From: Casuarius casuarius | Lineage: Eukaryota > Chordata > Aves > Casuariiformes > Casuariidae | Assembly: GCA_003342895.1 (NCBI GenBank) | Contig: PTFA01000082.1 | Location: 3,313,232 to 3,377,231 of the forward strand | Reading direction: 5' to 3' | Length of the DNA: 64,000 bases | In this document: one piece after another, positions 38,828-52,275 of the stretch | Layout of the letters: each line of letters starts with the position of its first letter | Numbering within the stretch: the stretch's first letter is position 1 | Translations under genes and position numbers: made by a program | The notes under the pieces: generated by a model | Told to the model about the DNA's origin: nothing | What the model saw: the letters and a program-made list of their open reading frames with translations, nothing else | The model's database searches: none

Positions 38828-41800
38828 CTGAGAAGACCTGTATGATGTTTCTGAGTTTCAAGCATCAGATTCTCTTGCAGACAGAGGAAGATAACTGTAT
38901 GGCACACTCACCATATCTCAAGAGTGCTGGGCTATGCCATGATTGCATGCCTGGTCACAGTCACATTCACAGAACGGCAACAAGTCAAGTAATCACTGCT
39001 ACCTCCTGCAAAGCTACTTGGGTTTTCCAGTTGTATGACCTAAAAATCCGCAGTGCAGTCTTGAGGCAGTAACATCTAAACAACGGCAAGTCATAACCCA
39101 GAGCTCAGCCAACAATACAGATTGCACATANAGACTTATACATGCTGGTATAACATACAAAATAGACACAAGCACAGTACTAGTTGCATTCTGCACTGGG
39201 GGCAGTGGGACCTGAACAGCACACGCATCTGTGGCAATCAGAGAGCTGTCCTCCATCACTTTGGATATTTTCCAGACAATGCTCCAAACCCACCTTGCCA
39301 TGCCTGGTTCAAGCAGTATCTTCTGAAACCAGCAGAGTCTGTATTATCCTCTGCCTAACATCATCCTTAATCTCACGAAGCTAGCCTGCCAATATAAAAT
39401 CAAGCCAAGTTTAATCCAACAACTTGCCATCCATTCACACAAACCTTAATGGGCTCAGCTCAAAGTTGGACACGTGGGAGCTGTTACAGAGCACACAGAA
39501 AGACTAGCACTTTAGTTATTTAACATGATCTAACTGAATCCACTTGATCAACGGCTGAACGCTTTGTGGATGGGTCCTGGGATATCTGAACTATCAGGAA
39601 AAGCACGTTGTCTTTAGGCATTATCAACACTGCAAATGGAGCTGAAAGTACAGCATTTCTAAGCAAACACAAGCTAATTCTGATTTCAGCTGTCAGGGAT
39701 CCCAACATCAGAGTGGCTGCAGCAGCTCCAGCATTAGGAAAATCTGTGAAAGCTCATCTGGGCCACAGAGAACATCTTACCATTGCTAGCTCCAACCTGT
39801 GTCCTGCCCACTGCCTCTGGCTAGGACTGACACCCAAGTCACCAAAAGATCATCTTCCTTCAGCAGCCTGCTCAGGGCTTGTTTTCAGTACATTCTATCT
39901 CTCTCACCATAAATAACATGCATCAGCCACTANGAGGTAAAAACAAAGCACACTGTGAAGATGAGACACTACGATTTCACCCTGAGGTGAAGTTGCTGAA
40001 GTCAGCATGGAGACTAGCCTTGGCAAATTCACCTCACAGTACCCCAGGAGAACTCAAGCTTGTATTTTTGCATCACGGCAACCAACATCTTTTTCACCGG
40101 TGAAGACAAACCTTAGCAACCCACAGGAAGTGCCTTAAAGGGTCTGGAAATATTACTGACAACAGTAGTGCCCTCCTCAGTGTAATCATATCAATTATGA
40201 GTTACATGAAAGACGAACTGATTTCTGTGGCTTGCGTGATGCAAACAAAAAGCAAGGCTACAACAACTTTACTTGCTTGGTCTGGGGATACTTAGGTTTA
40301 CAGTAACAACGTTGGTTTCACTTATATCATAAAAACACATTTTTCCTCTTGTCAGGCTAGTGGATAAACAAAGAGCACAAATGTCATTTGCTCTGTGGTA
40401 ACAGACTATATACTTTAAAAGATAGGTGTCATCAGGGTATAAGATACTTTANGCGACTTACAGATTTTAAAACTTAGAGAATAGAAATGAAAGCTCTTTT
40501 CATTATTTAAAAACAAAAAATTCCATCAAAGCAGCTTCTGTTAGGAGGGTTTCTCTTTTTCCTATGATTTTTGTTCAATTTTACTTTTCAAAGAACATTT
40601 AAACTAACATCCAGACAAAAAAAAAATTGCAACTATTCAAACCATACATTTGTCTTAAAATGTCCCCATAGATGTTAACAGTTTTAGCAGTAAGGCTAAA
40701 AAGCACAGGAAAAGTAAAAAGCAGAGTCTGAATTAGGAATGTGCCACATAAGAGGTCGCATTCTTGGCAGCATTTAAAATGCCTGCTTAACCTGAGGTCT
40801 GTAAGTATCAAAGACTGCCCTGAGCAGGGATACTCTCCTTCCCTGAACCGAGGCGAGAATGATCACTCAATTCTATAGTGGATGCAAAATCAAATATTTC
40901 CACTAGAAAGGCATTCCATAATTCTAGCTGCAAATGCTCTGTTGACCTTTTATATTATTTTAAAGAGTATACCATCATGTATCTGTTTTGGTTTGTTTAT
41001 TCTTTTTTTTTTCCTGGGGCCCTTGGTCTGATTCGTTGTATTCAGTGTTATAACAAGTCACTTGAGCATTTCTTTTGTTTTGAAATTTATTTTTAAAAAA
41101 GTACGATGCTTGTAGACTTAAGAATAAAGTTCTGTTGATGTCTATGAGAAGATTATATCTGTTTGAAAGAACTTATAATTGAAATGAGTGTAGTTTACTG
41201 AAATACTTAGTTTATTTTTTTATTTGCCATAATATTCAAGGTAGATATTTTGAACTTAAATTTTCCTAATACATTAAAGTAAGAATATTATGGAATTAGG
41301 AATTTATACCTAAAAGTTTTGGATTTTTGCATTTACTTCCTCCCAGGAAGCATCTTAAACCATGTCCTACCACAAGTCTACCGTAAGTAACTACATTCAA
41401 AGAAACAAAGGATGGGGGGAGAGAGAAAAAAAGAGAGTATTAGTCATGATCTTGTGGGATTCATGAAACTACATGATTAAAACCCTTCTGATCAACAAAA
41501 CATAGCATGAAAGAAAAACTGAAGCTCATCACATCATTGCATACAATGCTGCAAAGAACTGTAAGAATATCACAGAAAAAACACAAATGAAAAAAATCTG
41601 AGATAATCCTGGAGCCCACAGATTCCACATGGCTGGCACTCAAGCAGTAGGTAACAGTCTTCAGAATAAGGATGATTTGTTCCCAAACATCATCTTACAT
41701 CAAGAGAAGCACAGACATAGCAGAGCCACCAGCCTTGCAGGCTCCCAGAGCACAACCCTGAGGGACCCACCACCAAACACAAAACCCAACAAGTCACCAC

Positions 41801-44800
41801 CTAGTGAAGGTCCAGATCATATGATTACAAGGGTGGCGGACTCAGGTTGCTGGTCTTTCCACTCCAACCTACGAAAGACCTGATACACAAATAATGGTGT
41901 AAATTCACAAGCAATGGTGAAGTATTATACTTCCCAGCACAGGAAATGCTCCTTGCATCCTCTGTGAGGGTAGCTCAGCTCATACTACTACTTTATAGTG
42001 CTCTGGAGCCTGTGGACCCACACTAAATTCAGTACAGGGAGAAAGACAGAACAATCACCTAATATGAAATATGAGTACCTCCTCATAATGAAATTACAAA
42101 GCGTTGGGGCCAGAGCACAGGTATCCCATCAAAATGCAAGTTCCTTATCATGTGTGCTATTAATCCAGCAAGCCACGTTGCTGAATACTGGCTGCAGAAA
42201 GAGTCAGCTTTCAAGAATTGCCTGACTAAGGCTGAAGAGTTTATACTGAGGTAAAAACATAAATATTGGTACCACAATGTTATCTATTCATAGATGATAG
42301 GCATGGTACTTTCATTGCACTTCTTCCCCTCCCTCCCTAACTGATCTCTAAGGAATTACCAAGAGTCAGTCTACTTCTCATCCATGTTTCAGTATATTGC
42401 TTACACAGTTTACCTACCAAGAGAAGTGCACTAGTCCTCCAGGACAAAGTCTCCAGTTCAGGTAAAAGTGCACAGCATAACCGATTAAATTTGCTATTCA
42501 CCTATGGCATCTATGGAGATGAACTGAATTTTCACAATTAAGACACAAATGAGGAAGCAAGAATAAGAATATAATAATATACTGCATACTTATAATTATG
42601 TTACACACTGTTTTAGCACAGGTTGATAGCAATTGCTTAGAACATCCGATCCCATCCTCAAATCCTGACTGTAAGGTGGGATCAATTATGTGCTTCCTGG
42701 TACACCACTTCCACATGAGAGAAATGAGAATAGGAGGGGAAAAACATAAGGAATGGAATGTAAAGCCCTGATGGAAGACACTTAAAAAGAAATACATAAG
42801 TATCTTACACTTGTTTTAGATTTTTCCTGTTTTCTTTTTCATAATAAAGTTGAAAACAAACAAAAACCCAACATCCCCACAATCAAGCCAAATTGAACAA
42901 CCATAAAAACAATTAAACCCAAAATCTAACAACATCAATAAAACAAAGCCAAATGCTTCAGGAGTGCTGAGTTTGGACTCTATAGTATCCATAGGCTTTG
43001 TCTCACGCTTTTCAGAGAAGCTGCTGCTCAAACCATTCAAACTTTTTTGTTGCAGGTTTCCTTAAACANTGTGGCCAAAGTTTTCAAAAAAATGGGTGTA
43101 ATGGCTTCGGACACCTAGTTAAGCGGCTTGTTTCCCAAAAGTGCTGATTACCCAGGAGCTTCTATTCACTTCAAAGCATGGGATTTGGGAATGTTTGTTA
43201 CTTTAAGATTTATGGTCTCCCTACATCCTAACTGGGAGATTCAAGAAATTACAACTAGTAGCTCATCTCCATTAAAATTAGAAAGAAGTGCTAGACTGAT
43301 TTGTGGCATCTATTCCAGAAGCCAACACGTTCATGTCTTCACAGATCCTGCAAGTGGAATAACTAGCGTGAAGAAATGAGGATACCAAAGAGAAACCTTT
43401 GCTAAGGGGAAACAGGGTAATTCACTCCAAAATCCAAGAGCTGACAGAAGCAGCAGCAAATGACAGAGGAAAGGAGGAGAGCTGTTTCGGCCTGCAGGCT
43501 AAAATATTACTCAGATCACTGCTCTGAAAGAATCTGAGTTTATAAATATTGTGAGAACTAACTATATTCCTGTCAGTGAGCCAGCTTAACAAGATTTTGT
43601 AAACAAAGAATCACAAGCCAGGCAATAACAATCCCAGACGGCATATGGAAATTCATATCTATATATCTATCCTAAATAACACATGCAGGAAATAAAACCT
43701 GCATACGTACAACGTGAGAATTCTTAACACATAACAAGGCTATTATACAGCCAAACCGACATATCAAACCTACTAAGGTATATAAAAATCTAACATTTAG
43801 ATATTGATATCCACTGGGATTTAAAATTTGACTGGAAAACTCCTGAAATAATTGTGCTATTTCACTTAGGGCAAGATTGTTCCCCAGTGTTTATGGCAAA
43901 TAGGACATGCTTAACAGTGAAAATTTGAGGTCTTTCTCCTCTCCTGAGGAAAAAAGGAGCAACTGCTAAGGAAACAGAGTCCATAAAAGGATACCACTGT
44001 TAGCAACTTGAGTGACAGACAGGAAGCAGATTTCCACAACTGGCATTTGGTGAATTGCAAGCTATAAAATCTGTTCAGAGTTTGTTGGGTTATCTGTGGG
44101 GTCTAGGCACAGCAGTTTAATTCTGGATGCTACTAAAAGATCCTGTTTTATTACATACAAATATTTCAGAATGTATTTGTCTATCATATTAAAGCAAGAA
44201 AAGGGAACGCATCCACATTTCTTTCTCCTAGCAGGCTGTATTTTCAGTGACTGTGTGATAACTAGAAAAGTGGTTTTATTATCTCACACACTTTGCTTGT
44301 TTGCATCTATCTTTGCAGGGAAAAAAGGTTACTTATTATTGTACTTACTGTTACAAAACTGCCTTCCTTCCCTTTTATCTCATTTACCTTACTTTTACTG
44401 TGCGGTGTTTTTTGTTGTACACAATCGTTTATTATGCTTTTAAATCTGCTTAGTCTTTACTGTTATGTATGAATTGCTAAAACATGCACACATCTATGCT
44501 GAAGCTGTGTCTTAATAATTCAGGCCTTCAGTGCTGATCTGTCCATTTTTGCTGAACTGAAGATAAAAAGTCCTTTCCTGCACCCAAAAAAGGTACACTG
44601 CAGGTAGTAATGTCTGAAGTGTGTGTTTGAACGGACTGCACCTGCAAAATCTTTAAACTAGCACAAAAGCTTTCAAAGGAAGACATGAGTAAAGCACTTC
44701 TGAAAACAAAATTTCTTCCACTAATGCAAAAAATTTCACACCTCCATTGAGGTGGAGGGAGGGAAGAGGTNGTCCTTTTTCTTCTTGCAGCACAAAGACA

Positions 44801-45346
44801 TTTTAAGAACAGATAGAAATTTTAAGAGATACAAATGAATCTTTAATACTTAGCATTCAGGCATTAGACGACAAGGTAAAAAAATGTTTTATTTGTTCTC
44901 CTTTTAGAGTTGCTACTGGATATGACTCCACTACTGTCTTGTTATGGAATTCTTTCAAAAGGTAATGCATGGTGACACAGTTCAGAGGATATCTTTCAGG
45001 AATACAAGTGTCATTGCTCTGTTCTGGTGAAGAAAGCACACAGCTTGACCACATCAGNTCTGCTTAATTACTAATGACTCTACGAAGGCAGTTTTTTTGA
45101 CATTTGCTTTCCAACTGTCTCTTAATGGGATTTCTCAGTCTTTTTGGCCATTTTGCTTCTTGCAACAAATTGACTTTCCAACAAAATTCCCTACCTTGAA
45201 AAATACATTGATTTCCAGTAATAGCAAGCACGGGGAACCTCCCATGAACACTCCAGTCTTACTAACAGTAATAAATATTGGCTACAACCTTTGTACTATG
45301 TTACTCCTTCTCCCAGCATCCTCATGTCCCTCAAACAACTTCATAC
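38828..45346. other. Gene A intron
   Basis: Nothing recognised beyond isolated splice-like motifs. A plus-strand mini-exon look-alike at 41358-41393 is probably chance. Confidence 0.45.
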
Positions 45347-45505
45347 CTTATTTCCTCTTTGCTGCTCAGGATTTTGCTTGAGCCTACAATCAGACATTTG
45401 AATCTGAATTCTCTGCTTTTGAACTTTCTTATTCAGCAAGTCTCGGTAATGGGCATACATGGCATTTCTCCGTCTGTAGAGATCCTTATACATTTCAAGG
45501 TGATG
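45347..45505 (-). CDS. Gene A, 53-codon helical exon
   Basis: A T-rich acceptor ending TTTCCAG and a donor AAG|GTATGA bound 159 bases, open in phase 0. The segment starts HHLEMYKDLYRRRNAMYAHY, continues RDLLNKKVQKQRIQIQ, and ends near KQNPEQQRGNK. Regularly spaced Leu/Met/Tyr among Arg/Lys/Glu suggests an alpha helix, possibly a short coiled coil. No catalytic motif, signal peptide or membrane segment is present. This is the strongest single exon of the gene by length, splice signals and composition. Confidence 0.72.
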
Positions 45506-47518
45506 CTGGAAAAAAAAAAAGTGCCTCATATGAACTAATTTGTGTGTGTGTGGGGGGGTTAAATACATATATATTTTCCATCTTTTATTGAGATATAGAC
45601 ATACATATCCTGGATAGATGAAAGATTCTGAAAGAGAAAGCTCAAACAGTTCAAGCTGTTCAGCAAGTTGAACCTGTTTTAAATTATAGAAACCTTTTGA
45701 ATAGTCATTTCACATACTTGTTTTATAGCGTCCTTAAAGAGACAGACAGAAATGCCGTTCTATGATATACTTAGGAAATTTATCTGTATTTTATTACTGC
45801 AGGAAACAGTTAATATATCAAAGAAGATGGGGCATGCCTTTTCTTCAGTGTTATGGGTTTCTTAGGAACAGATAAATACTAATACTAATTTAAGTAACTA
45901 CTCTTTGGCTAAATGGGAAAAAATCAAGATTTCTGAATGTTTTGGGCACAGATCAAGTGAATAAAAGCAAAAATATTTCATACGGAATACTTTACAAAGA
46001 AACAAAGATGTTACAGACTAGCAGTAACTGCTTGAAGATAATGTCCATAACCATGTTTTTTTTCCTGGGGAAAGGGGGATGTATCAACAAGTTTAGTCTA
46101 TGAGCTTCATTTTCTTCTCCAACTTCTGTGAGCNTCTTCAAACTCAACTAGAAAAAATTTAGGCAGGAGACTTTTCTTTGTTAGGTGGCAATATACTGCT
46201 GGCTTGTACACAGTTATCTGTGTACTTTCGAACTATAACTCTCCTCTGAAAACAGTATTTTTCAGCTGTACACAACTGGCAAGTACTATCACAATCCTCC
46301 AGCAGATGGCAACATTGATTAGGCTTTCATTTAAACAGTCGGTGCCTGCCCACCTACCCACTCATGAGGAATATATCCACAGCAACAGAACTTCTCTCCT
46401 TTGAGCTTCTGATACCTGTATGCCTTGAAGCCCACTTTGGAGTCTGGATTGTTAAGCGCCTTCATATATGTTCTCCTATGTCACACATCCCCAAAGAAGA
46501 TGTGTACAGAAATGTGATTTCAGCTACCTCATTGCAATGTAATCAGAGTAGTACAACAAAGAAAAGTGATAGAACTTAGCTTTCTGAAAGAAAAGTACAT
46601 TTAAATTTTCAACCAAATGAAAAGTGTCTTTTCAATTGTGTACAGTTACAACCTTTGGCACTACAGAATTATAGCTGCCGTGCTACTGCATGCCACTGGC
46701 ATGCAAACTTCATGGTGGTACTTGAGCTAAACGCAAGTCTTTTAGACATCAGCAATATTTGAGCTGGGACTCAAGAAAGTCAGCTCCTGATTTACCACTG
46801 CACTCTGTTGGAGGAAATGCTAGAGGAAGGCATTAACCATTAGAAGCGGAGATTCTGAGAATATCCCACAACACTGAATGCAAAAGGGGAAAAAAAAACA
46901 AACCAAAACAAAAAAANTTTCTGTCATATCACATATTTGCATATGTCATTATGTAAATTAATATTGATGAATACCATCCCTTTAATGCTTATGTTAATCA
47001 AGGTCAGTTATTGTTTAATGCACAGGTGAATATTCTAAACTCAAAATAGCCAAGTAACTCCCTACTGGCCTTCCTCTGGAGACTATCATCCGCAAGCTGT
47101 TGAAAACACTGAGTGCCACAGCACAGTAACACCACGATACTACACCTAAAAATCTCATCTCCTTTCCCTTAGCCTTAGTATGTAGGTACAACAGGTTTTT
47201 TTGAAGACTGTCTTCAGCATTAGGCTTTTTGGTCAATTTTTTTCCTCTTGCCCACACAGAGATAAACAAAGAATAAAAATAAATGAATAAATTAAAGATA
47301 CAGGTAAAACAACCACAACTGATATCAGAATCAGTTCCCTTATCAGCTAAACCAAGAAATGACTTTGGAACTCCACCAACACAGAAATTATCTTGGCACC
47401 TAGGTACAAAACAGGGAGTTCCTGCCCTTGGACAACAGAGATTTTTCATTGCTACTTACTTAGAAATCCTTAAATTCAGCAGTTTCAGTTATCTGATAAC
47501 CTGCTATAATGGCATTAC
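45506..47518. other. Gene A intron
   Basis: About 2 kb between two well-supported exons. An exon-like stretch near 46.43 kb has the wrong phases. Confidence 0.55.
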
Positions 47519-47653
47519 CTGGTCCAGCAGGGCTTGTTTCATCATACCTTCTTTATCTTCCTCACTAAATGCTGATTTGTTGTTTCTCTTTTTCCCTTTG
47601 TCATCTTTGATAGTCTCCTTCTGCTCGTGGTTATTCTGGACAAAGAGAGATAC
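47519..47653 (-). CDS. Gene A, 45-codon exon (charged segment)
   Basis: The acceptor is CCCCTCTTTTTTCACAG and the donor CAG|GTAATG. All 45 codons are open in phase 0 at both ends. The protein segment starts VSLFVQNNHEQKE, is rich in Lys/Asp/Glu/Asn (DDKGKKRNN, SEEDKEG) and ends MMKQALLDQ. It looks coding by composition and length and is among the best-supported exons of gene A. The Lys-rich part could be a nuclear localisation or nucleic-acid contact region, but this is only composition. No family recognised. Confidence 0.68.
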
Positions 47654-48314
47654 CTGTGAAAAAAGAGGGGCTGTACAGTCCTGACAATGGATAACTGCCA
47701 TTCTTTCTGTGATGTATGTCTGTGCCAACATACAGCTAAGAATTTTGATAAAACACATGTAATTTATGCATCTGTTTGAGCATAAGTCATTTCATAAATA
47801 CTTCTCATTTTGCAACTATGATAACACATACACAAACTATTTCAAACTATAAAGGATTAGTGTGAACACTGTGTATCTAAAGCTTTTAGTAACTGAGCTC
47901 AGTGTGTGTGCCTGGGTTGGTGCTCCTAGGTATAAAACTCAGGGCTAACTTCAGTAGACAACCAGAATGAAGCTAGAATGCAGTTGGCCTTTAACACATT
48001 TTTCCATGCTACATATATTTTAAAATGCAACAGCCTGTTTCTAGTTTTCAGGCATCTCTGTTAAATTGGAGTTCAAGTTGTACATACTTACTAACAAGTT
48101 AACATATGCAGCCGACACTCCTCTGCTGTACAGGACAGAGCCAAAATCCTGCAAGCAGCACCAGCAAACCACAAACATTTTCCCCTACTAAATCCTGCTG
48201 AAATACAAGGCCTCCTGTGCCATGTGTGATATATTAGTATATCAGGGACAAGCACACCATGGAGGCAGATACAACAGGTAGGCAGGACCTATGTGATGTA
48301 GGCAACTGAGGTAC

Positions 48315-48338
48315 CTCTAGCTCATATGGAGGGATATC
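48315..48338 (-). CDS. Gene A, candidate 24-base exon
   Basis: A good acceptor (CTGCTTTTACTGCTGTAG) and a donor GAG|GTACCT enclose eight phase-0 codons, DIPPYELE. It would precede VSLFVQNN of the 47.5 kb exon. It is very short, so support is limited to the splice signals and frame. Confidence 0.25.
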
Positions 48339-49520
48339 CTACAGCAGTAAAAGCAGCACTGGTTGCTCACATATAAGGAAGGCTAGCCAAAGTTTTGAAA
48401 CAAAGGAGAAGTGAACTATGTTAGTTGGCTGAGCATACATTGTGTTTAAAAAAAAAAAATCTAGAATTTTATTGAATATCAAGGAATCAAAGCATTGTTT
48501 AGAGGACAGACAAAAGTAAAAATAGGAGCTTTTAAAAATGTTTCATTGAAGTCTCACTAAAGCTAGACTTGGTTATAGGCCATTAGCATCTTACAAAGAA
48601 GTACATGTCAGAAGAGCAACAAAATCAAAACATCACTAAACCCATAAAAAGTATAAATGTAGAACTGAGACACAAATACATTCATTTTGCCCCTAAATTG
48701 TACACCACACTACACTAGAAGAGCTGCACTACCTAGTTGAACAAGATGTCTGTCAGACTTTCTNTAAGTTATAGAAAATGAAAAGCAGTCCAGACAAGCA
48801 CAACACTCAGGTTCAGGATAAGACCCTGACATGCTCTGATCTTTGAGATCTAGGCTGGAATGGGTCATTTAATGGCATGAGTGCAAAACAAGTGAGCTCT
48901 TTGTCCTGCACCAACCTATGATCTCAGCTCTGGCTTGAGGAACTAGTGTACCAGAGACAGGAACATTTGATGCAATTTAGTGAATTCTATCTGTGGCATG
49001 TTCTTTTTCCTTGGTTTATTTTAAACTACTGACTGTTCAGCATCTAGCTCTGGCTTAACCTGATACTTTCCAGGACCCACCAAATTTCTAGAAGTCATTC
49101 CAGGAAAAATCCCTTCAGAAAGCAATCCTCTCATCCCAGAACAGAAAGCAAACACGATAATAAAGCAAATCATAAGAGGCATAGCTTTCAGGACAATGCT
49201 TCAGGGGTGCTCCCACACTAGCATCTGAGAAGCAACACAAACCAATCATGAACAAGTACATTCACCTGCCCCAGCAGGTGCTATTTGAGATTCAGTCTGA
49301 ACACATCTTTTCTGTTTGTGAGACTGAAGTCTACACAGAAAATAGTTACCATCTCACAAAAATACTTGGCATTGTTGAAAACATTTCTGGTGCAACTTAA
49401 CTTCTCTCTGTCTCACTGGTACAATTTGTCACTATGAAATCCAAAAACTGGCAGAGAACTGATCTTCAAAGTCAGTGAATACTGACTGATACAGTGTATC
49501 TACTGAGATGCAACACAAAT

Positions 49521-49576
49521 AGGCAACAAATAAAAGATAGTAAAATAAAGGCAACAAGTAAAAGATAGTAAAATAA
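49521..49576. repeat. Tandem duplication, 28-base unit
   Basis: Two head-to-tail copies start AGGCAACAA and contain AAAAGATAGTAAAATAAA. They differ at one base. Confidence 0.9.
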
Positions 49577-50606
49577 AAGTGACTGACATCTAAAGAAGAA
49601 CTTTGTTTTGTTTAAAAAACAAACAAAAAGCCCCACTACTTCCTCCTCCCACTTATTTGTTAAATCCATCTGTTTGGCTAAACACCAAAGTACTGTTCAA
49701 TAGGCACATTGCTCACCGTGGGAATAATCCCGCTTGCATTGTAAGTAATTCTTTGCTACCAAGGACACGAGCAAACACGGATAATCCTTGCTGTTCCCAC
49801 CCCGTGGAAAGGTCTGCAGGCACCTATTAAGTTGAGGAGAGCGGAGGACAGCCTTGGCACAGCAACTCACATCCTTCAGCCCCCAAGTTTAGCCAGGAAC
49901 ACTGCCTGAAGCTAAGAAATACACCAAAGATACAAAGTGCTGTCAATGCCACGAAGAAAGTTAAAAGGAGAGGGCTAAACTTAAAATCAGTGGCAATGAT
50001 TCCCTGCATGCCTGTTTTCATCTGATTTTAAAATCCAGCACTTGAAGGATTCTGAACAGTGAAGTGAAGCAAACGTTTACAATTCCTATCAAAAGCAGCG
50101 AGCGGAATAAGCATCCATTACAGTACAGATGCAGATGAACACACTCCCAGACTGAGTTAACCCTGAATGACACAGGGACCTCCTGCCTCAAAGAGGAAGA
50201 GGCTGATGGATGGTGTGGGCACTCATGTTCTCTCCAGAAACACAAGTTAACTCTGCTGAGAGCCATGTGGACAGTACAAGCTTCACGGAAGAGAAAGGGT
50301 ACAACGGTGCCATGGACTGAGGTGCTCTTTGTTCTGTTGTGCCACGTCTCTACGCACCTGCCTACCCTTCTTCACNTCACTCCTATTTTCCCATTTCCCC
50401 CCACCTCCATCTTGCAGCAATTCCTTGATGACATCCCATCTGCCCCTTCACACACATAGAGGCTCCCAGCAGCACCATTCTGAATGAATGTGCAAGCTTC
50501 CTGGAGCAGAGTTCATGTCTTTTGTCTACACTGGGCACTATTAATGGAGCAGATGTATAGATTAGCCTAGATGAAGAGGGTCTGTTAGAAGTCTGTGACT
50601 GTTTAC

Positions 50607-50678
50607 CTGCTCCCTATGAACACACTTCTGGAGTTTATTCCTGATCCAACACCAAAGGGACTTGAAGATTGCACAGCG
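50607..50678 (-). CDS. Gene A, candidate 72-base exon
   Basis: A long pyrimidine tract (TTTTGTTTTGTTTTC, then ACTTCTGCAG) and donor CAG|GTAAAC bound 24 codons in phase 0: RCAIFKSLWCWIRNKLQKCV then HREQ. The splice sites are good. The Trp/Cys-rich composition is unusual compared with neighbouring exons and lowers confidence. Confidence 0.28.
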
Positions 50679-51672
50679 CTGCAGAAGTGTAGAAAACAAA
50701 ACAAAAAGGCGATTAAAACCCCAAGCAAAAACTTTTTGGAACAAGACAAACCTGGAATTCCTTTTAAATTTGTGCAACTCAATGCTCCAGCTGTAATGCT
50801 TAAGATTTTGTAGGCAGTATTTTTATTTTTCCTGGAAGTTTCCATGTCTCTTGCAGCACCCTCTGAGTGGAATTCAGTCTCAAGATAGATGGGCAACAAA
50901 TCAGTGCATGCTTGTGAAGGAGGATAAGGAAGTAACATAAGCAATCTGAGAATGACATCACACAAAGGTGAATTATACTGTGCAGCATCCCAGCACGTAC
51001 ACCAGGAAAACCAGAAAAAGTTCAGCAGATGAATAATCATGTACATATGTTGGTGTACCCATCCTTCCTTTATGCAACCCAAATTTTGCCTCCAGTAAAT
51101 GCAATTGCTGTGAAGTCACTGCAAATGTACTGTTCTACCCAAGTGTGAATCTGCTCATTGGTGTGCTAACATTCTTATTCGATTAGTCATGTGTTGAATT
51201 ATTTGCCTACTGTATATAAAATACTGTCCTGAATTCACACAAACCAACGCTGCCTCATGTCAACATTGCTTCATTTCTCCCATTGTGTTAGACGAAGCAG
51301 TGACTACTTTTCTAAAGAATTTAAACACCATAGAAAGTATACTTTATAGTCCTAACCTCAGTTCTTTATCACTTTGCAAATGCAAGAAGATTAAACATAG
51401 ATTTCTGTTGTGCAAAACCACCTGAATCACAGCACACAAATTACAACAAGGGCCTGAATCCACAGAAATCCAAGGAGGTGCGTGCTGAAGTGTAGCAACA
51501 CTTGGCATTACTTCATGTAGTTTCAGGCACTCAGCATGAAGACTGGAATTCACAAGCCCGAGTCAGACGCCAAAACCCACATCAACAGCATTCAGCAGAG
51601 CCTGGGGCTCAAGTTCTGAAGATATGCTCCCATCACTGGTGCAAGGACATTTTCCATACCCTGGCTACAGAG

Positions 51673-51675
<3 letters not shown>

Positions 51676-51712
<37 letters not shown>
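51676..51712 (+). repeat. Uninterrupted run of 37 A
   Basis: This is a pure A tract. The sequence before it has no gene or repeat I recognise. It may be the tail of an old retroposed RNA or a simple homopolymer; no flanking target duplication is obvious. Confidence 0.9.
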
Positions 51713-51714
<2 letters not shown>

Positions 51715-52233
51715 CTAAAATAACAAGCAGGAAGTACCCAAGAGGAATGTTTCTTAAATCTACACTCACATGTTTCACTACAAACCCTGATTTAGCCATC
51801 TCTGTGAGGCTAGGTTCCCTCATAAATAGAGGCATTTCACTGTCATCTCTCTAATAGTGAAAACTATCCTTCAAACTGGCAAGCTTTATGCAACAGGCTA
51901 GTAGTCAATGTGCTCACTTCCTCTGCATGAAGAAGTTCAGACCCACATTCCTTTACCCCCCAGGAGAGCAATGTAACAACCAGGCTGTTGACTAGACTGA
52001 GAGTATTTTACTTCTCTTCTTTGAGCTAAGTTTATTACAATAGGAGAAGAAGATGCACATGAGGCTCTAACTCTTTAGCCTCATATACAAACCAGGAAGA
52101 GGAGTCCTGCTTTCCGTTTGCTTCTAAAACTGCNTGATCTCTCTTTTAATTACAGTAATCTGATGAGAAACAGTAATTCACAAATTTCCCCAGTAAGTAA
52201 AAGGGTTGGCTCTTCCAAACCCTACTTTCCTAC

Positions 52234-52275
52234 CTCCACATGAACATGCAGTTTTCCACATATACAAAGCTGCCN
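52234..52275 (-). CDS. Gene A, weak candidate 42-base exon
   Basis: The acceptor is AACTTAAATTTTCAG and the donor GAG|GTAGGA. The frame is phase 0 on both sides, reading xQLCICGKLHVHVE (first codon contains n). The donor is mediocre and the reading is Cys-rich, so chance is a real alternative. Confidence 0.18.

Noticed and set aside
41358..41393. Plus-strand 36-base exon look-alike (CTTCCTCCCAG to ACC|GTAAGT, reading MSYHKST)
   Set aside because: No partner exons on that strand nearby; probably chance.
46430..46490. Exon-like minus-strand stretch reading MKALNNPDSKVGFKAYR before a CAG|GTATCA donor
   Set aside because: It needs two bases carried over and ends in phase 2, while the flanking gene A exons join in phase 0. 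The acceptor is weak.
48088..48119. Minus-strand exon look-alike reading RGVSAAYVNLL with good splice sites
   Set aside because: It enters in phase 2, but all neighbouring gene A junctions are phase 0.
50603..51082. 159-codon minus-strand open frame
   Set aside because: Random-looking, Cys/Leu/Phe-rich composition. Only its end, 50607-50678, has splice support.
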